Shown here one piece after another: positions 8,220 to 17,060 of a stretch of 64,000 nucleotides of DNA. Under the pieces are notes generated by a model that saw only the letters and a program-made list of their open reading frames with translations, ran no database searches and was not told the DNA's origin. Position 1 is the first letter of the stretch, and the number at the start of each line of letters is the position of its first letter. The position numbers and the translations under genes are program-made. The stretch spans positions 186,001-250,000 of the forward strand of contig NZ_BAAAPK010000001.1 in assembly GCF_039531105.1 (NCBI RefSeq), given 5' to 3'. The DNA comes from Microbacterium lacus. Lineage in GTDB: Bacteria > Actinomycetota > Actinomycetes > Actinomycetales > Microbacteriaceae.

Positions 8220-9521
8220 ATGCTGCTCGAACGTGACCTCATCCAATCTGTCGGTTTCCGTAACGTCCGGGAGGGCGGGGAGATCACGGGCTTCCAGTTC
8301 CGGGTGCGGATGCCGTCGTACCGCGGGATGGCCGCAAGCCTGATTGACGGCATCGGGGTAAGCATCCCCGGGATTGTCGACGTGGCGGCTGACGTGCCGC
8401 TATGGACCCTGCAGGGTCAGACGCACACGCTTGCGGAGTTGTGGGAGAGCGAGGATCTGCGGTGGCCGTTGGAGGATGCCGCGGTCATCACCGTCCCCCT
8501 CCCTGGCGGCCTCCCGGACGGGATACATGAGGTGTCGATCGATCTGCGGTTGCGGATGTCGTACATCCCGACCGAGCACCAGCCCAGCCGCTACCAGGTC
8601 ACCAAGCACGTGACACTCTCGCCCGAGGCCGACGGTGCTCCGTTCAAATACGGCGTGAGTCTCTACAGCTTCATGGGCGACTACGGCACGGTGCTCGACC
8701 TCGAAACCGCGATGGCCGGCATTGCCGACATCGGTGCGACCGGCATCGAGATCCTCGGTGAGGGTCACATCCCGAACTACCCGAACCCGTCGCAGGAGTG
8801 GGTGAATGACTGGTTCCGCCTGCTCGAGAAGTACGGCCTCGAGCCCACGAACTACGGCTCCTGGATCGACACCCGGCTGCACTCCAGCGGCCCGAACGGC
8901 CGCGACATGACCGTCGAGGAGGGCGCGCAGCAGCTCCAGCGCGACCTGCGGCTCGCGAAGCGGCTCGGGTTCCGGTTCGTCCGCCCGAAGATCGGCGTCG
9001 TCTCCAGCGACCTGGTCCCGCACCCGATCTGGACCGAGGTCGTCGAGCAGTCCCTGCCGCTGGCCGAAGAGCTCGACGTGATCATCTGCCCCGAGATCCA
9101 CTCGCCCACCCCGATCAAGCACGAGGTCGTCGACGAGTACATCGAATTCATCACGCGCACCGGGACCAAGCACTTCGGCATCCTGATCGACACCGGCATC
9201 TTCCAGGACCGCCCGATCCCGCTCAAGCCCGGCGAGCTGCCCGGCCGGCGCCCGGCGTTCCTGGACGGCATCGGGGTCGACCCGGCCGACTTCGCCCACG
9301 TCGCCGAGCACGTCGTGTTCATCCAGGCGAAGTTCCACGACATCGACGAGACCCTCGAAGACCAGCAGATCCCCTGGGAACCGGTGCTGCGCGCGATCCG
9401 CGACGCCGGCTACACCGGCTACCTCTCCAGCGAATACGAAGGCGAACGCGAGCCCTGGCGCTCGATCGAACAGGTCCGCCGCCAGCACTCCCTCATGCGC
9501 CAGGTCGCCGACAAACTCTGA
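8220..9521 (+). CDS. Fused C-glycoside deglycosidase (CarB-like beta domain plus CarC-like alpha domain)
   Basis: This 433-residue protein joins two proteins that are normally separate. Residues 1-135 match the small beta subunit of C-glycoside deglycosidases (CarB/DfgB type, DUF6379-like). Residues 143-433 are the TIM-barrel alpha subunit (CarC/DfgA type, sugar-phosphate isomerase/epimerase fold), with GVSLYSFMGDYG, GATGIEILGEGHIPNYPNP, NYGSWIDTR, FVRPKIGVVS, ICPEIHSPTPIKH, ILIDTGIF, FIQAKFHDID and LSSEYEG; Glu292, Asp324 and Glu405 are likely metal ligands. The family cleaves the C-C bond of 3-keto-C-glycosides. The ATG at 8220 sits nine bases after GAAGGA; an in-frame ATG at 8211 abuts that site. 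Confidence 0.8.
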   Translation: MLLERDLIQSVGFRNVREGGEITGFQFRVRMPSYRGMAASLIDGIGVSIPGIVDVAADVPLWTLQGQTHTLAELWESEDLRWPLEDAAVITVPLPGGLPDGIHEVSIDLRLRMSYIPTEHQPSRYQVTKHVTLSPEADGAPFKYGVSLYSFMGDYGTVLDLETAMAGIADIGATGIEILGEGHIPNYPNPSQEWVNDWFRLLEKYGLEPTNYGSWIDTRLHSSGPNGRDMTVEEGAQQLQRDLRLAKRLGFRFVRPKIGVVSSDLVPHPIWTEVVEQSLPLAEELDVIICPEIHSPTPIKHEVVDEYIEFITRTGTKHFGILIDTGIFQDRPIPLKPGELPGRRPAFLDGIGVDPADFAHVAEHVVFIQAKFHDIDETLEDQQIPWEPVLRAIRDAGYTGYLSSEYEGEREPWRSIEQVRRQHSLMRQVADKL

Positions 9522-9632
9522 GACCGTCCTTGTTCCCGCTTGAACATCTCATGTCAGAGCCGTCGTTCTGATCAGTAATGCCTTCCCGTCCTCGGGCTCT
9601 TCGTCCGGACGGTTCTCAGAAAGGAGTACGTC

Positions 9633-10796
9633 ATGTCAGAGCCGCTGAAGGTCCTGATCGTCGGTGCCGGTATCGGCGGCCTGACCACCGCCACCGCCTT
9701 GGCCCAGATCGGTGCTCGGGTCGAGGTCATCGACGACAAGCCAGAGATCAGCGTCGCCGGCGTCGGCTTCGGCCTCCGCATCAACGGCCTCCGAGCGGTA
9801 CGCGACATTGGCCTGCTGGACAAATGCCTCGCGATGGGCCACCCCGCGCCGGGGATCGACAACTATGACGCCGAGGGAAATCTGCTCAGCACCATGAGCT
9901 ATGGGTCGCAGGACGAAGGCCTTCCGGGCTGCGTGACGATGTCGCGGGTCGCTTTCCTCGAGCTGGCCACACAACACGCCCTCGACAACGGCTGCACCTT
10001 CCGTATGAGCACGACCGTCACCGATCTGACGCAGGATGACGACAAGGCGGTGGTCACTTTCAGCAGTGGCGACCAGGACGAGTACGACCTCGTCCTCGGC
10101 TTCGATGGCCTCAACTCGCAGATTCGCCGCGACTACTTCGGCGAGAAGTACGCTCCCCGCCCGGTAGGCGGCGTGGCGTGGCGTGCGGGGCTTCCGAATC
10201 GACGCAAGATCATGCAGCCGATCATCTGCCAAGGCTACGGCGGCAAGATCATGCTCACGCCGCTGTCGGAGGACACGATGTACATGGTCCTCACGGTGGC
10301 CGAGGAGGGGCGCCCCCGGTACGACACGGACTACATGGCCCAAATTATGCACGATCGCGCGGTCGCCCTCACGGGAGGATCCGAGTTCCTAGCCGACGCA
10401 CTGGAGGACCTCCTTCACGCCGAGAATGTCGCCTACACGCCCTACTCGACCGTGTGGGTACCGTACCCGTGGTTCCGCGGCCGCGTGATGATCATGGGCG
10501 ACGCAGCACACACCATGACTCCGTACCTGGGGTCGGGAGCCGCCATGAGCATCGAAGACGGAGTCGTCCTCGCTCAGGAGCTCGCGAAGGATCAGTCTCT
10601 GCTCGATGCCCAGCTCAACTTCATGAAGCGTCGCCTGCCGCGCGTCCGCGCGGTCCACGACCGCTCGATCGAGTCGATGCTCGAGGAGTTCGACTCCGTG
10701 ACGCCGGAGGCGTACCGCGATCGCATCGAGCACCTCCGCCGCGACGAGCCGATCGCGAACGAATACGCGAACCGCCTTCTGCGGATGCCGTACTGA
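9633..10796 (+). CDS. FAD-dependent oxidoreductase, candidate C-glycoside 3-oxidase (CarA-like)
   Basis: This 387-residue group A flavoprotein has the N-terminal dinucleotide fold VLIVGAGIGG (GxGxxG at residues 11-16), the DG motif LGFDGLNSQIRRD and the GD motif IMGDAAHTMTPYLGSGAAM (Asp290). The generic family is aromatic-ring monooxygenases, but CarA-type members oxidise C3 of C-linked glucose, which creates the substrate for the deglycosidase encoded just upstream. An excellent AGAAAGGAG site precedes the ATG. Substrate assignment comes from context; an aglycone hydroxylase is the alternative. Confidence 0.72.
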   Translation: MSEPLKVLIVGAGIGGLTTATALAQIGARVEVIDDKPEISVAGVGFGLRINGLRAVRDIGLLDKCLAMGHPAPGIDNYDAEGNLLSTMSYGSQDEGLPGCVTMSRVAFLELATQHALDNGCTFRMSTTVTDLTQDDDKAVVTFSSGDQDEYDLVLGFDGLNSQIRRDYFGEKYAPRPVGGVAWRAGLPNRRKIMQPIICQGYGGKIMLTPLSEDTMYMVLTVAEEGRPRYDTDYMAQIMHDRAVALTGGSEFLADALEDLLHAENVAYTPYSTVWVPYPWFRGRVMIMGDAAHTMTPYLGSGAAMSIEDGVVLAQELAKDQSLLDAQLNFMKRRLPRVRAVHDRSIESMLEEFDSVTPEAYRDRIEHLRRDEPIANEYANRLLRMPY

Positions 10797-10835
10797 GCGG
10801 CTGAAACCCGCCCCCTCACTCTCAAGGAGAAGCTC

Positions 10836-12329
10836 GTGTCGCGAACCGACGAATCGTCCCCTGCCGGCGCTCCTGCGCTGGCTTCCCCCACCCGAGTGCT
10901 CGTCGTCGACGCCGGTGAGGAGAGTACCTTCCGGCCGCTGAACGGCGTCGGAGGCATCCCCGGGCCGGTCGCCGGTTACCCGCAGTTCCCGGACATGACG
11001 CCACTGTGGCGCGACGCGGGGGTCACGGTCGTCCGGTCGTTTGACTGGGTCTCACGGCTCGACACCCGCAACAACCCGACAAGCCTGTTCCCCGACTGGG
11101 ACGCCCCTGTCGACGATCCCGCGAGCTACAACTTCGCAGCGACGGACGAGTGGGTCGAGTCGGTGCACTCGGCCGGTGCCGAAGTCATGTTCACGCTGGC
11201 CAGCTCGATCCCCTCCAACAAGCTCCCCGCACAGGACATCGACGCCTACGGACGCGTCGTGGAGCACATCGTGCGCCACTACTCGCAAGGATGGGCGGGC
11301 GGGCCGTCGACGCCCATCCGCATCTACGAGTTCGGGGATCAGCCCGACTTCGGACCCCTGCACTTCGCGGGGCGGCCCGAGGAGTTCTACGCCATGTACC
11401 GGGCGTTCTGCGAGGCGGTGCGCCGCGTCGACCCGTCACTGACGGTCGGCGGTCCGGCTCTCGCCTTCCCCCTCGAGGCCGATGCACCGTACCGGGAGGG
11501 CTTCCTCGAATTCGTGCGCGAAAACGACCTGCCGCTGGACTTCTTCTCCTTCCTCTGGTTCACGGACGGGAGTCGCGATCCCCTCGACTACCGCTACGTG
11601 TCCGCCGAACTGCGTGCGCTGCTCGACCACCACGGATTCACCAACACCGACCTGACGCTCTGCTACTGGAACTATCTCGCCGTTCCCAGCAGCACCGCGC
11701 CAGCGGCGGAGAAGGGCGCCTTCCAGGCAGCGACGGCGATCTACCTGCAGGACACCGTCATCGACCACGCGTTCTTCTTCCGCGCCGACAGTGGCCGAGA
11801 CCCGCACTACGGCATCCTCGACCCGGGCGGCGTCGGAACGGCGGACGACGATCCCGACGAACGGTCCCGCGCCCTCGCCCTCGCCGGACGAGCACTCACG
11901 GGTCACCGCCTCGCGGTCACGGGTGGGGATGAATCGGGTCTCGCCTGCGCGGCCAGTCGGGACGGAGATGTCGTCCGCGTGCTCCTGGCCAACTACGTCG
12001 CCCCCGACGTGGCGCTGATCGAAAGGACGGAAGATCGCTTCACATTCCGCATCCCCATCGGCGCTGAGCGCATCGAGCTGGGCCTCACCCTGCCGCCGCA
12101 ACGGTCTGAACTCGCGTCCGCCGGAGTAGCATCCGCCCGCATCGACATCCGCAACCTTCCCTGGCCTGGGCGAACGGTAAGCGTCACGCGCACCTCGACG
12201 ACCGGGGCAGTCGAGGGCCCACACGACGCACGGGTGTCCGACGCCGGCGACATACAGCTCGACCTCGACCTCGCACCTCAGTCGGTGTATCTCGTGGAGC
12301 TCCAGGCGCGCTGGTCGGACTGGCGGTAG
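10836..12329 (+). CDS. GH39-like TIM-barrel protein with both catalytic glutamates replaced
   Basis: This 497-residue cytoplasmic protein resembles family 39 glycosidases (beta-xylosidase type): WVSRLDTRNN near residue 72, a TIM barrel to about residue 370 and a C-terminal beta-sandwich. The acid/base motif, normally WNEP, reads FGDQP (Gln169), and the nucleophile motif, normally TEWN, reads CYWN (Tyr277). It follows the CarA-like gene by 39 bases with CAAGGAGAAG before its GTG. It is unlikely to be an ordinary retaining glycosidase; it may bind C-glycosides or use another mechanism, such as work on a keto-sugar. Confidence 0.65.
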   Translation: MSRTDESSPAGAPALASPTRVLVVDAGEESTFRPLNGVGGIPGPVAGYPQFPDMTPLWRDAGVTVVRSFDWVSRLDTRNNPTSLFPDWDAPVDDPASYNFAATDEWVESVHSAGAEVMFTLASSIPSNKLPAQDIDAYGRVVEHIVRHYSQGWAGGPSTPIRIYEFGDQPDFGPLHFAGRPEEFYAMYRAFCEAVRRVDPSLTVGGPALAFPLEADAPYREGFLEFVRENDLPLDFFSFLWFTDGSRDPLDYRYVSAELRALLDHHGFTNTDLTLCYWNYLAVPSSTAPAAEKGAFQAATAIYLQDTVIDHAFFFRADSGRDPHYGILDPGGVGTADDDPDERSRALALAGRALTGHRLAVTGGDESGLACAASRDGDVVRVLLANYVAPDVALIERTEDRFTFRIPIGAERIELGLTLPPQRSELASAGVASARIDIRNLPWPGRTVSVTRTSTTGAVEGPHDARVSDAGDIQLDLDLAPQSVYLVELQARWSDWR

Positions 12330-12658
12330 CCGACAGTTCGATGCAGGCTGAACCTATTGGCCATGCGTGTTCGGTGAGGAATCCCTGAGCGGGTAGCGGC
12401 AACTAGCTTGACGACACCCGTCTCGTTGAGCGGCCGTCGAACGGCAATCGCCAACGGGACGATGTGTTCAGATTGTTGGCCAGAGCCTCGTTTGAATAGC
12501 TTGCGAGAGCGAATCGTGCCGTGAACCGTAGGCTTGGGCCGCGGTCGCGGTCCGACATCTGGGCGATGCGCAACCGGATCAACCCCTCCGCCGGCGTGGA
12601 CGTCGGCGCTACCTGCGCTGTGGCACCGAGGTGAGGTCTGTCGGCTCGCCCGACACTG
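12330..12658. other. Intergenic region between convergent genes
   Basis: About 330 bases lie between the GH39-like gene and the minus-strand GHKL gene. I see no convincing frame, RNA gene or repeat. It may contain terminators for both genes, but no strong hairpin stood out. Confidence 0.3.
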
Positions 12659-13870
12659 CTACATGCCGGACTCAATTCTGAGAGCGATGGCACGTTCGAT
12701 CAGGCCACGATTTGTGGGAGAGGCCGAGTCCACGAACACGCGACGCCGAAACTCAAGCTCGCCCAGCTCGACAGCCAGTTTTCCTAGTACCTCATCGGCA
12801 AAGCTGGATGAGATGACACCCACTCCCGAGAAGTCCATGACGATCATGTCTGCACCAGCGACGAGGTAGTTGTTCAAACGCGTCCGCACTTCTGCGCCTT
12901 TTGCTCGTGAACCCAGGGCCTCCTCGATCTCAAGTACACCCACGCGGTGGTACCCCTCTGGAGCCTCGATTGCTTCGAGGAAGCTCCCGCCAGCGGTCCG
13001 ACCACCGAGTGCGTCCTCGATCCTCACTGGAGCAGCACAGTGCAGCCGCCAGTCGACAAGCGTGGCGTGATTGTCTGAGGCATCGAGCAACGGGCGATTG
13101 AGGTCATTTGATCCGGGACTATCCGGATCATTGGACCAAGTTCCGCGGCCGGAGACGATCCGGAGACGCCCTCCATTAATCTCCGATGCTCTCGCGAGCC
13201 CGTAGAGGCCGTTGCCTTGATTCAGCTTCCCCTTGCTCGTCACCCCTTGCTGGACGGCGTACTCGATTGCACTGCGGGCGTCGCGGACTTTAGAGCGGTC
13301 GACTCCCTCGTGTGGAGAAAGGGCAAGTGAGCGCTGAATGCCCCCGCCGCTATCGCCAATCGCAATGACGCACTGCCGGGTGCTCTTATGAAGCTGCATC
13401 ATTACGAAGCCAGCTTCGGCACCGCTGTGCTGGAACACATTGTCCATCACTTCGTACAAGCACCAGTTGAAGGTGTCGACCACGCCATTCTCGCAGCGCA
13501 CCTGATCCACGAGAGCCTCGACGAACTTGTCCGCGATTTTCTGAGCCTCTTCCTCGCTTCGGTACATCCAAACGTTGTGCGTGAGGTGTGTCTCGTACCG
13601 GACGAAGCGGTCAATCGTCATGGGCTCAAAAACGTGGGTCCGCTGTAGGTCGGCCGATTGAGCACCGACTGACACGTTGACACCCTTGTCTCGGAAGTGC
13701 TGGTAGGCGGCAGCGAAAGATACCGCGCCGTCTGGGTAAATGCCCGCCACATTCGAGGCATCAAGTTCGAGCTTGTCGTCGGCCGGCACATTGCGAATCG
13801 CCCTAATGAAATCAAGAGTCGTAGTCTCACGAAGGTCGTAGATGCGCGACACCTGTGCGTGTAGAGCCAT
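12659..13870 (-). CDS. GHKL-type ATPase flanked by STAS-like domains (DUF4325)
   Basis: This 403-residue protein has an N-terminal STAS-like region (about 30-70, KLELDASNVAGIYPDGAVSF), a histidine-kinase-like ATPase domain (about 100-235) and a C-terminal DUF4325-type domain (about 310-390, MIVMDFSGVGVISSSFADEV). ATP-site motifs are visible: the N box EVMDNVFQHSG (Glu140, Asn144), G1 IGDSGGGI and G2 NQGNGLYGLA. No phosphoacceptor His domain or receiver is present, so this is a stand-alone switch protein like those of anti-sigma or defence contexts, not a two-component kinase. It is transcribed alone. Confidence 0.75.
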   Translation of the reverse strand: MALHAQVSRIYDLRETTTLDFIRAIRNVPADDKLELDASNVAGIYPDGAVSFAAAYQHFRDKGVNVSVGAQSADLQRTHVFEPMTIDRFVRYETHLTHNVWMYRSEEEAQKIADKFVEALVDQVRCENGVVDTFNWCLYEVMDNVFQHSGAEAGFVMMQLHKSTRQCVIAIGDSGGGIQRSLALSPHEGVDRSKVRDARSAIEYAVQQGVTSKGKLNQGNGLYGLARASEINGGRLRIVSGRGTWSNDPDSPGSNDLNRPLLDASDNHATLVDWRLHCAAPVRIEDALGGRTAGGSFLEAIEAPEGYHRVGVLEIEEALGSRAKGAEVRTRLNNYLVAGADMIVMDFSGVGVISSSFADEVLGKLAVELGELEFRRRVFVDSASPTNRGLIERAIALRIESGM

Positions 13871-14063
13871 CGATCCCGTCCTCCGCAGTCATTGAGATCC
13901 GACTGTATCTCTCACCGCCGACGCCTGCGAGATCGGAAGAACCGCGAGTCGTAGTCGATCCCTCAACGAAAACTGGTCGCACGATCGTCACCAATCGTCT
14001 CGATGAGGGAGCCTTCAGTGATCGATGCCCGCTGCGACCCGGGCGCTGAACGCGTCCTTTGGG

Positions 14064-14291
14064 TCAAGCGCCATTCGCGATCAATTGCTCGACGGCCTTC
14101 TTGCCTGCGGCGGTGACTTTGTATGTCTTGCGGGCCTGACGAGACTTGCCTGACTTCTTGAGTTGGAGGATCAGCGAAGGCTTCTGGCTGATTAGTGCAC
14201 CCATCACGTGTGCCGTGTCGGTCACGCCGTGCCCGAGGTCTTTGAGCATCTTGTTCAGCTCCAGCGAGCCGAATGCCGTCTTGCCTTCCAT
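14064..14291 (-). CDS. Small winged-helix-like protein; frame stays open well upstream of its only standard start
   Basis: From the ATG at 14291 the protein is 75 residues with LGHGVTDTAHVMGALI, KSGKSRQARKTYKVTAAGKKAV, which looks like a C-terminal winged-helix or zinc-free DNA-binding domain. The same frame is open back to 14504 and its translation stays protein-like (EDWEHFADLYDAASPS, then NPNRLLVAAYWVQYM), yet it contains no ATG, GTG or TTG; a CTG lies near 14430. The true gene is probably longer, about 130 residues, with a frameshift or lost start. The role is unknown. Confidence 0.5.
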   Translation of the reverse strand: MEGKTAFGSLELNKMLKDLGHGVTDTAHVMGALISQKPSLILQLKKSGKSRQARKTYKVTAAGKKAVEQLIANGA

Positions 14292-14850
14292 GTACTGAAC
14301 CCAGTACGCGGCGACGAGCAGCCGGTTGGGGTTCGTGGAGGGACTAGCCGCGTCGTAGAGGTCGGCGAAGTGCTCCCAGTCCTCGTTGCCCCCACCGCCG
14401 TTCCCACTTAGATCGGACTCGTCCAGATCGCCCTCGTCGTACTCACCTTTCGAGGATCCGGGCCTTACTGCGATCGTATGGGATGACTTCCACGCCGTGG
14501 ATGATTATCGAATTCTTGCGCGCGCCGTCTTCGTTGGTTCACAAAGCACCGACTATGCCGACCGATGGCTGGGGCGCTGAAAAGGACGGCGTGGCGTTCG
14601 ACCGTGGCTCCAACGAACTTTGTGGGGGCCTACACCGCACCCAGGTGTCGTTGAGGCTCAGAACGCGTTCCACTCCGTGTTCAGGTAGTCCGTGGACACC
14701 GTGATTATGTTCCGCGATACGAAATAGTCGTCGAACTTGAAGCCAGTGGTCACCCGTGCACCGGACGCCAAGTGCCGACTCAAGGTGTTCGAATGCCGGT
14801 CCGTCACCGCGACAGATGTTGTCCTAGATGGGATCCCTCTACGTGCGGTC

Positions 14851-15255
14851 TCACCAAAGCGGACCTCGGTGCGCCTCGATGAGACTGGCGACCTCTGGGT
14901 CGACGTCGCCCTCACCCCACCAGACGCCGGCCAGCAGCTTGCGGAACTGCCACCGCGCGTCGGCCAAGTGGATGACCCTATCTATGATCACCGGTCCGTG
15001 GTTCTTCAGTAGGTCCTCGAGGGGGCCAGCCGCCAGGACGGCAAAGTACTTGTCGTCTGGGTCGTCATCGACGGCGTTGACGACCTCAACGATGGCATCA
15101 AGCACGATCGTCGGGTGCCGCATCAGCTCAAAGTCGTGATCAAGGTCGGGTATCGGATCGGTCTCGTCGAGACCTGTCCCATCAGCCCACTTGGCGATCC
15201 AAGCGTCCGCTATCTGCCGGGGGCTCCACCGGTGGATTTCGTCGACTTGTTCCAC
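14851..15255 (-). CDS. Hypothetical acidic protein, DUF6869-like
   Basis: This 134-residue protein is acidic, Trp-rich and helical (SPRQIADAWIAKWADG, LAAGPLEDLLKNHG, VIHLADARWQFRKLLAGVWWGE). The pattern matches the short DUF6869-type proteins common beside toxin or recombination loci, but that is from memory of the family style. No membrane segment or catalytic motif is visible. It stands alone. Confidence 0.55.
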   Translation of the reverse strand: MEQVDEIHRWSPRQIADAWIAKWADGTGLDETDPIPDLDHDFELMRHPTIVLDAIVEVVNAVDDDPDDKYFAVLAAGPLEDLLKNHGPVIIDRVIHLADARWQFRKLLAGVWWGEGDVDPEVASLIEAHRGPLW

Positions 15256-15385
15256 GACGCAATCGTGTCAGCGCACGGAGCCGTCCGGACGGACATGACG
15301 CCCGATTCCATCAGGATCCACTATCGGACGTCTGTCGCCGGAGCGACCGATGGCACTTGCGACTCCGAGGTACGACACTCAATGG

Positions 15386-15910
15386 ATGACCCATTCGCGG
15401 AACAGAAGCACCGAGCATCGCATCGCCGTCGTCTTCGCAGCCGTCGGCATGGTCCTCGTCACCGCATACGCCGCGTTGGCCGCGTTCCAAATTCTTGTCC
15501 TCAACTAGCTTGCCGCGGCCCCGGGCAGAAGGCTCGATCAGATCCACGCAGACATGGCCGCGGTCGGCGAGTCACTGAACACGCCCATAACGGCAGGTAT
15601 CCTGGGCCTTGGAATCGGCCTCGCGATCATCTTGTTCGTGCTCATCGTCGTCCGCCCCGACGCGACTCCCTTGGCCGCAGTGTTCGGCTACCTCGTGTTG
15701 CTGGCGTTCGGAGCGCCGGCATATTTCATCGCGTCATTCGGAGCCGGGATGGGCCTCGCTGACACCTACATGATCAGTGGCGCCGACTACTCCCCGTGGG
15801 CCCGCCCCCTGTATCTGACCAGTTTCCTCGCGCTCTTCGCCGTCCTCACGATCGGTGCCGTCGATCTCACGCGCCGTCACCGTCGGGCGACACCGCCGGT
15901 TGCAACCTGA
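15386..15910 (+). pseudogene. Small four-span membrane protein interrupted by an in-frame TAG
   Basis: The frame starts at the ATG at 15386 (MTHSRNRSTEHRIAVVF), runs through one clear transmembrane helix and meets TAG at 15506-15508 (codon 41). The same frame continues without a break through LAAAPGRRLDQIHADM, an ATG at 15554, and three more hydrophobic segments to a TGA at 15908-15910. Continuity of composition on both sides of the stop shows one original gene of about 174 codons. Either the gene is dead, translation restarts at 15554 (118 residues), or the stop is a recent mutation or read error. Confidence 0.6.
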
Positions 15911-16053
15911 CCAACTCGCGACCGAATCCGCCGCTGCGACGGGCAACAACCCGCTCGATGAGCCAGAGAAGGATCCGCCTATGCGGCCGAACCTCTCGAG
16001 GATGAGGACCCGCTTCCGAACAGGCGTCAGCCGCTCACCAGTGCGACCTCGAG

Positions 16054-16302
16054 CTACGGGGCGATGCCCAGCACCGTCAGCAACGCGATAACGAGGCCGA
16101 TGAGCACGAAGATTGCGCCCCCGATACGACAAAGCCAGAGGTAGTAACTCCGCGGCATCGCCAGCAGTCGCGAGTGCCGAGTAAGGCTCTCGTTCCGAGT
16201 CCACATCATGTCGCCGATCGACGACGCCTTCTTGACGAACACGATGCCCATCCCAATGGCGAAGAGCGACCAGAGCAACATGAATAAGCACCCGAGAGTC
16301 AT
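16054..16302 (-). CDS. Small two-span membrane protein
   Basis: From the ATG at 16302 the protein is 82 residues with two hydrophobic segments (LGCLFMLLWSLFAIGMGIVFV and YYLWLCRIGGAIFVLIG) joined by a short polar loop. The open frame reaches 16461, but the extra N-terminal residues are polar and Arg/Pro-rich, so the inner ATG is preferred. No family is recognised. It converges on the broken membrane gene ending at 15910. Confidence 0.5.
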   Translation of the reverse strand: MTLGCLFMLLWSLFAIGMGIVFVKKASSIGDMMWTRNESLTRHSRLLAMPRSYYLWLCRIGGAIFVLIGLVIALLTVLGIAP

Positions 16303-16755
16303 CCGGCTGACCGGAGGCTGGAGGTGCGCGGTGCTGCCGGCATCGCGGTGCGGCGGCCAAACAGCATGATCATTGCCCGCGAGCGCTTCGTCGTCTGTGC
16401 GAGGTCTTTTGACATCGGCTTGACGATACACGCGGGGACACCGCACTGAGCCGGCACCCAATCACCACCACCGCAGTCCACGGATCGACCTCGCAAGAGG
16501 ATCCATAACCGGGCGTTGCTCGCAAGCGGTCCGACGCGCACGGTGGTCAGCGCGTGCTATTGGGATCCCGATGCGAGCCATGCCCGTAGCGCTACCGCTC
16601 CGAACGCCTAACGCGATGCAGATGGGAATGGACCGGACTGTGGGTCCCACGACGGCCCAGGAGTGATGATCTTCCGGGACCCTGCAGCGTCATCGGTGAT
16701 CGGAGCGCATACCGCTGATGCCCATGAACAGCGCTGGAAGTGAGATCCTGGCGCC
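16303..16755. other. Intergenic region
   Basis: About 450 bases with no frame that I can support on either strand. Short open frames here have random-looking Arg/Pro/Ala composition. No hairpin or RNA gene was seen. Confidence 0.3.
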
Positions 16756-17001
16756 GTAAGCTACGACGAAGACCCTCAAGGATGGAGTGCCCGACTGAAG
16801 GCGAAACTAGAGCCGGAAGCGATCCGTTCGACCCTCGCATTCGCCGGGCTGTACCAACTCGTCCACGAGATGATCAAGTCGTCAGTCCTCGAAGACCTGA
16901 AAGGCTTCTGCGGGCAGAGTCCACTCGTGACAGGTGAGTGGATGTGGGGCGATGACGCTCTACAGCTGTGCCGCACTGGTCCTGGCAACAACTCGGCGTG
17001 A
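16756..17001 (+). pseudogene. Truncated gene fragment with a lost start codon
   Basis: The frame 16756-17001 encodes 81 well-formed residues (VSYDEDPQGWSARLKAKLEP, then IRSTLAFAGLYQLVHEMIKS and GEWMWGDDALQLC). The first codon where a start is expected is GTA, preceded by a TGA in frame, with no ATG, GTG or TTG before the coding-like part. The sequence style is that of the N-terminus of a larger helical protein, and the C-terminal portion is missing. It is probably a 5' remnant of an accessory gene. Confidence 0.4.
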
Positions 17002-17060
17002 GTTCGATCGATGGTGGGACCTCATGGACCGTCCGTCTTGTTTGCGACAGACTGACCAGC

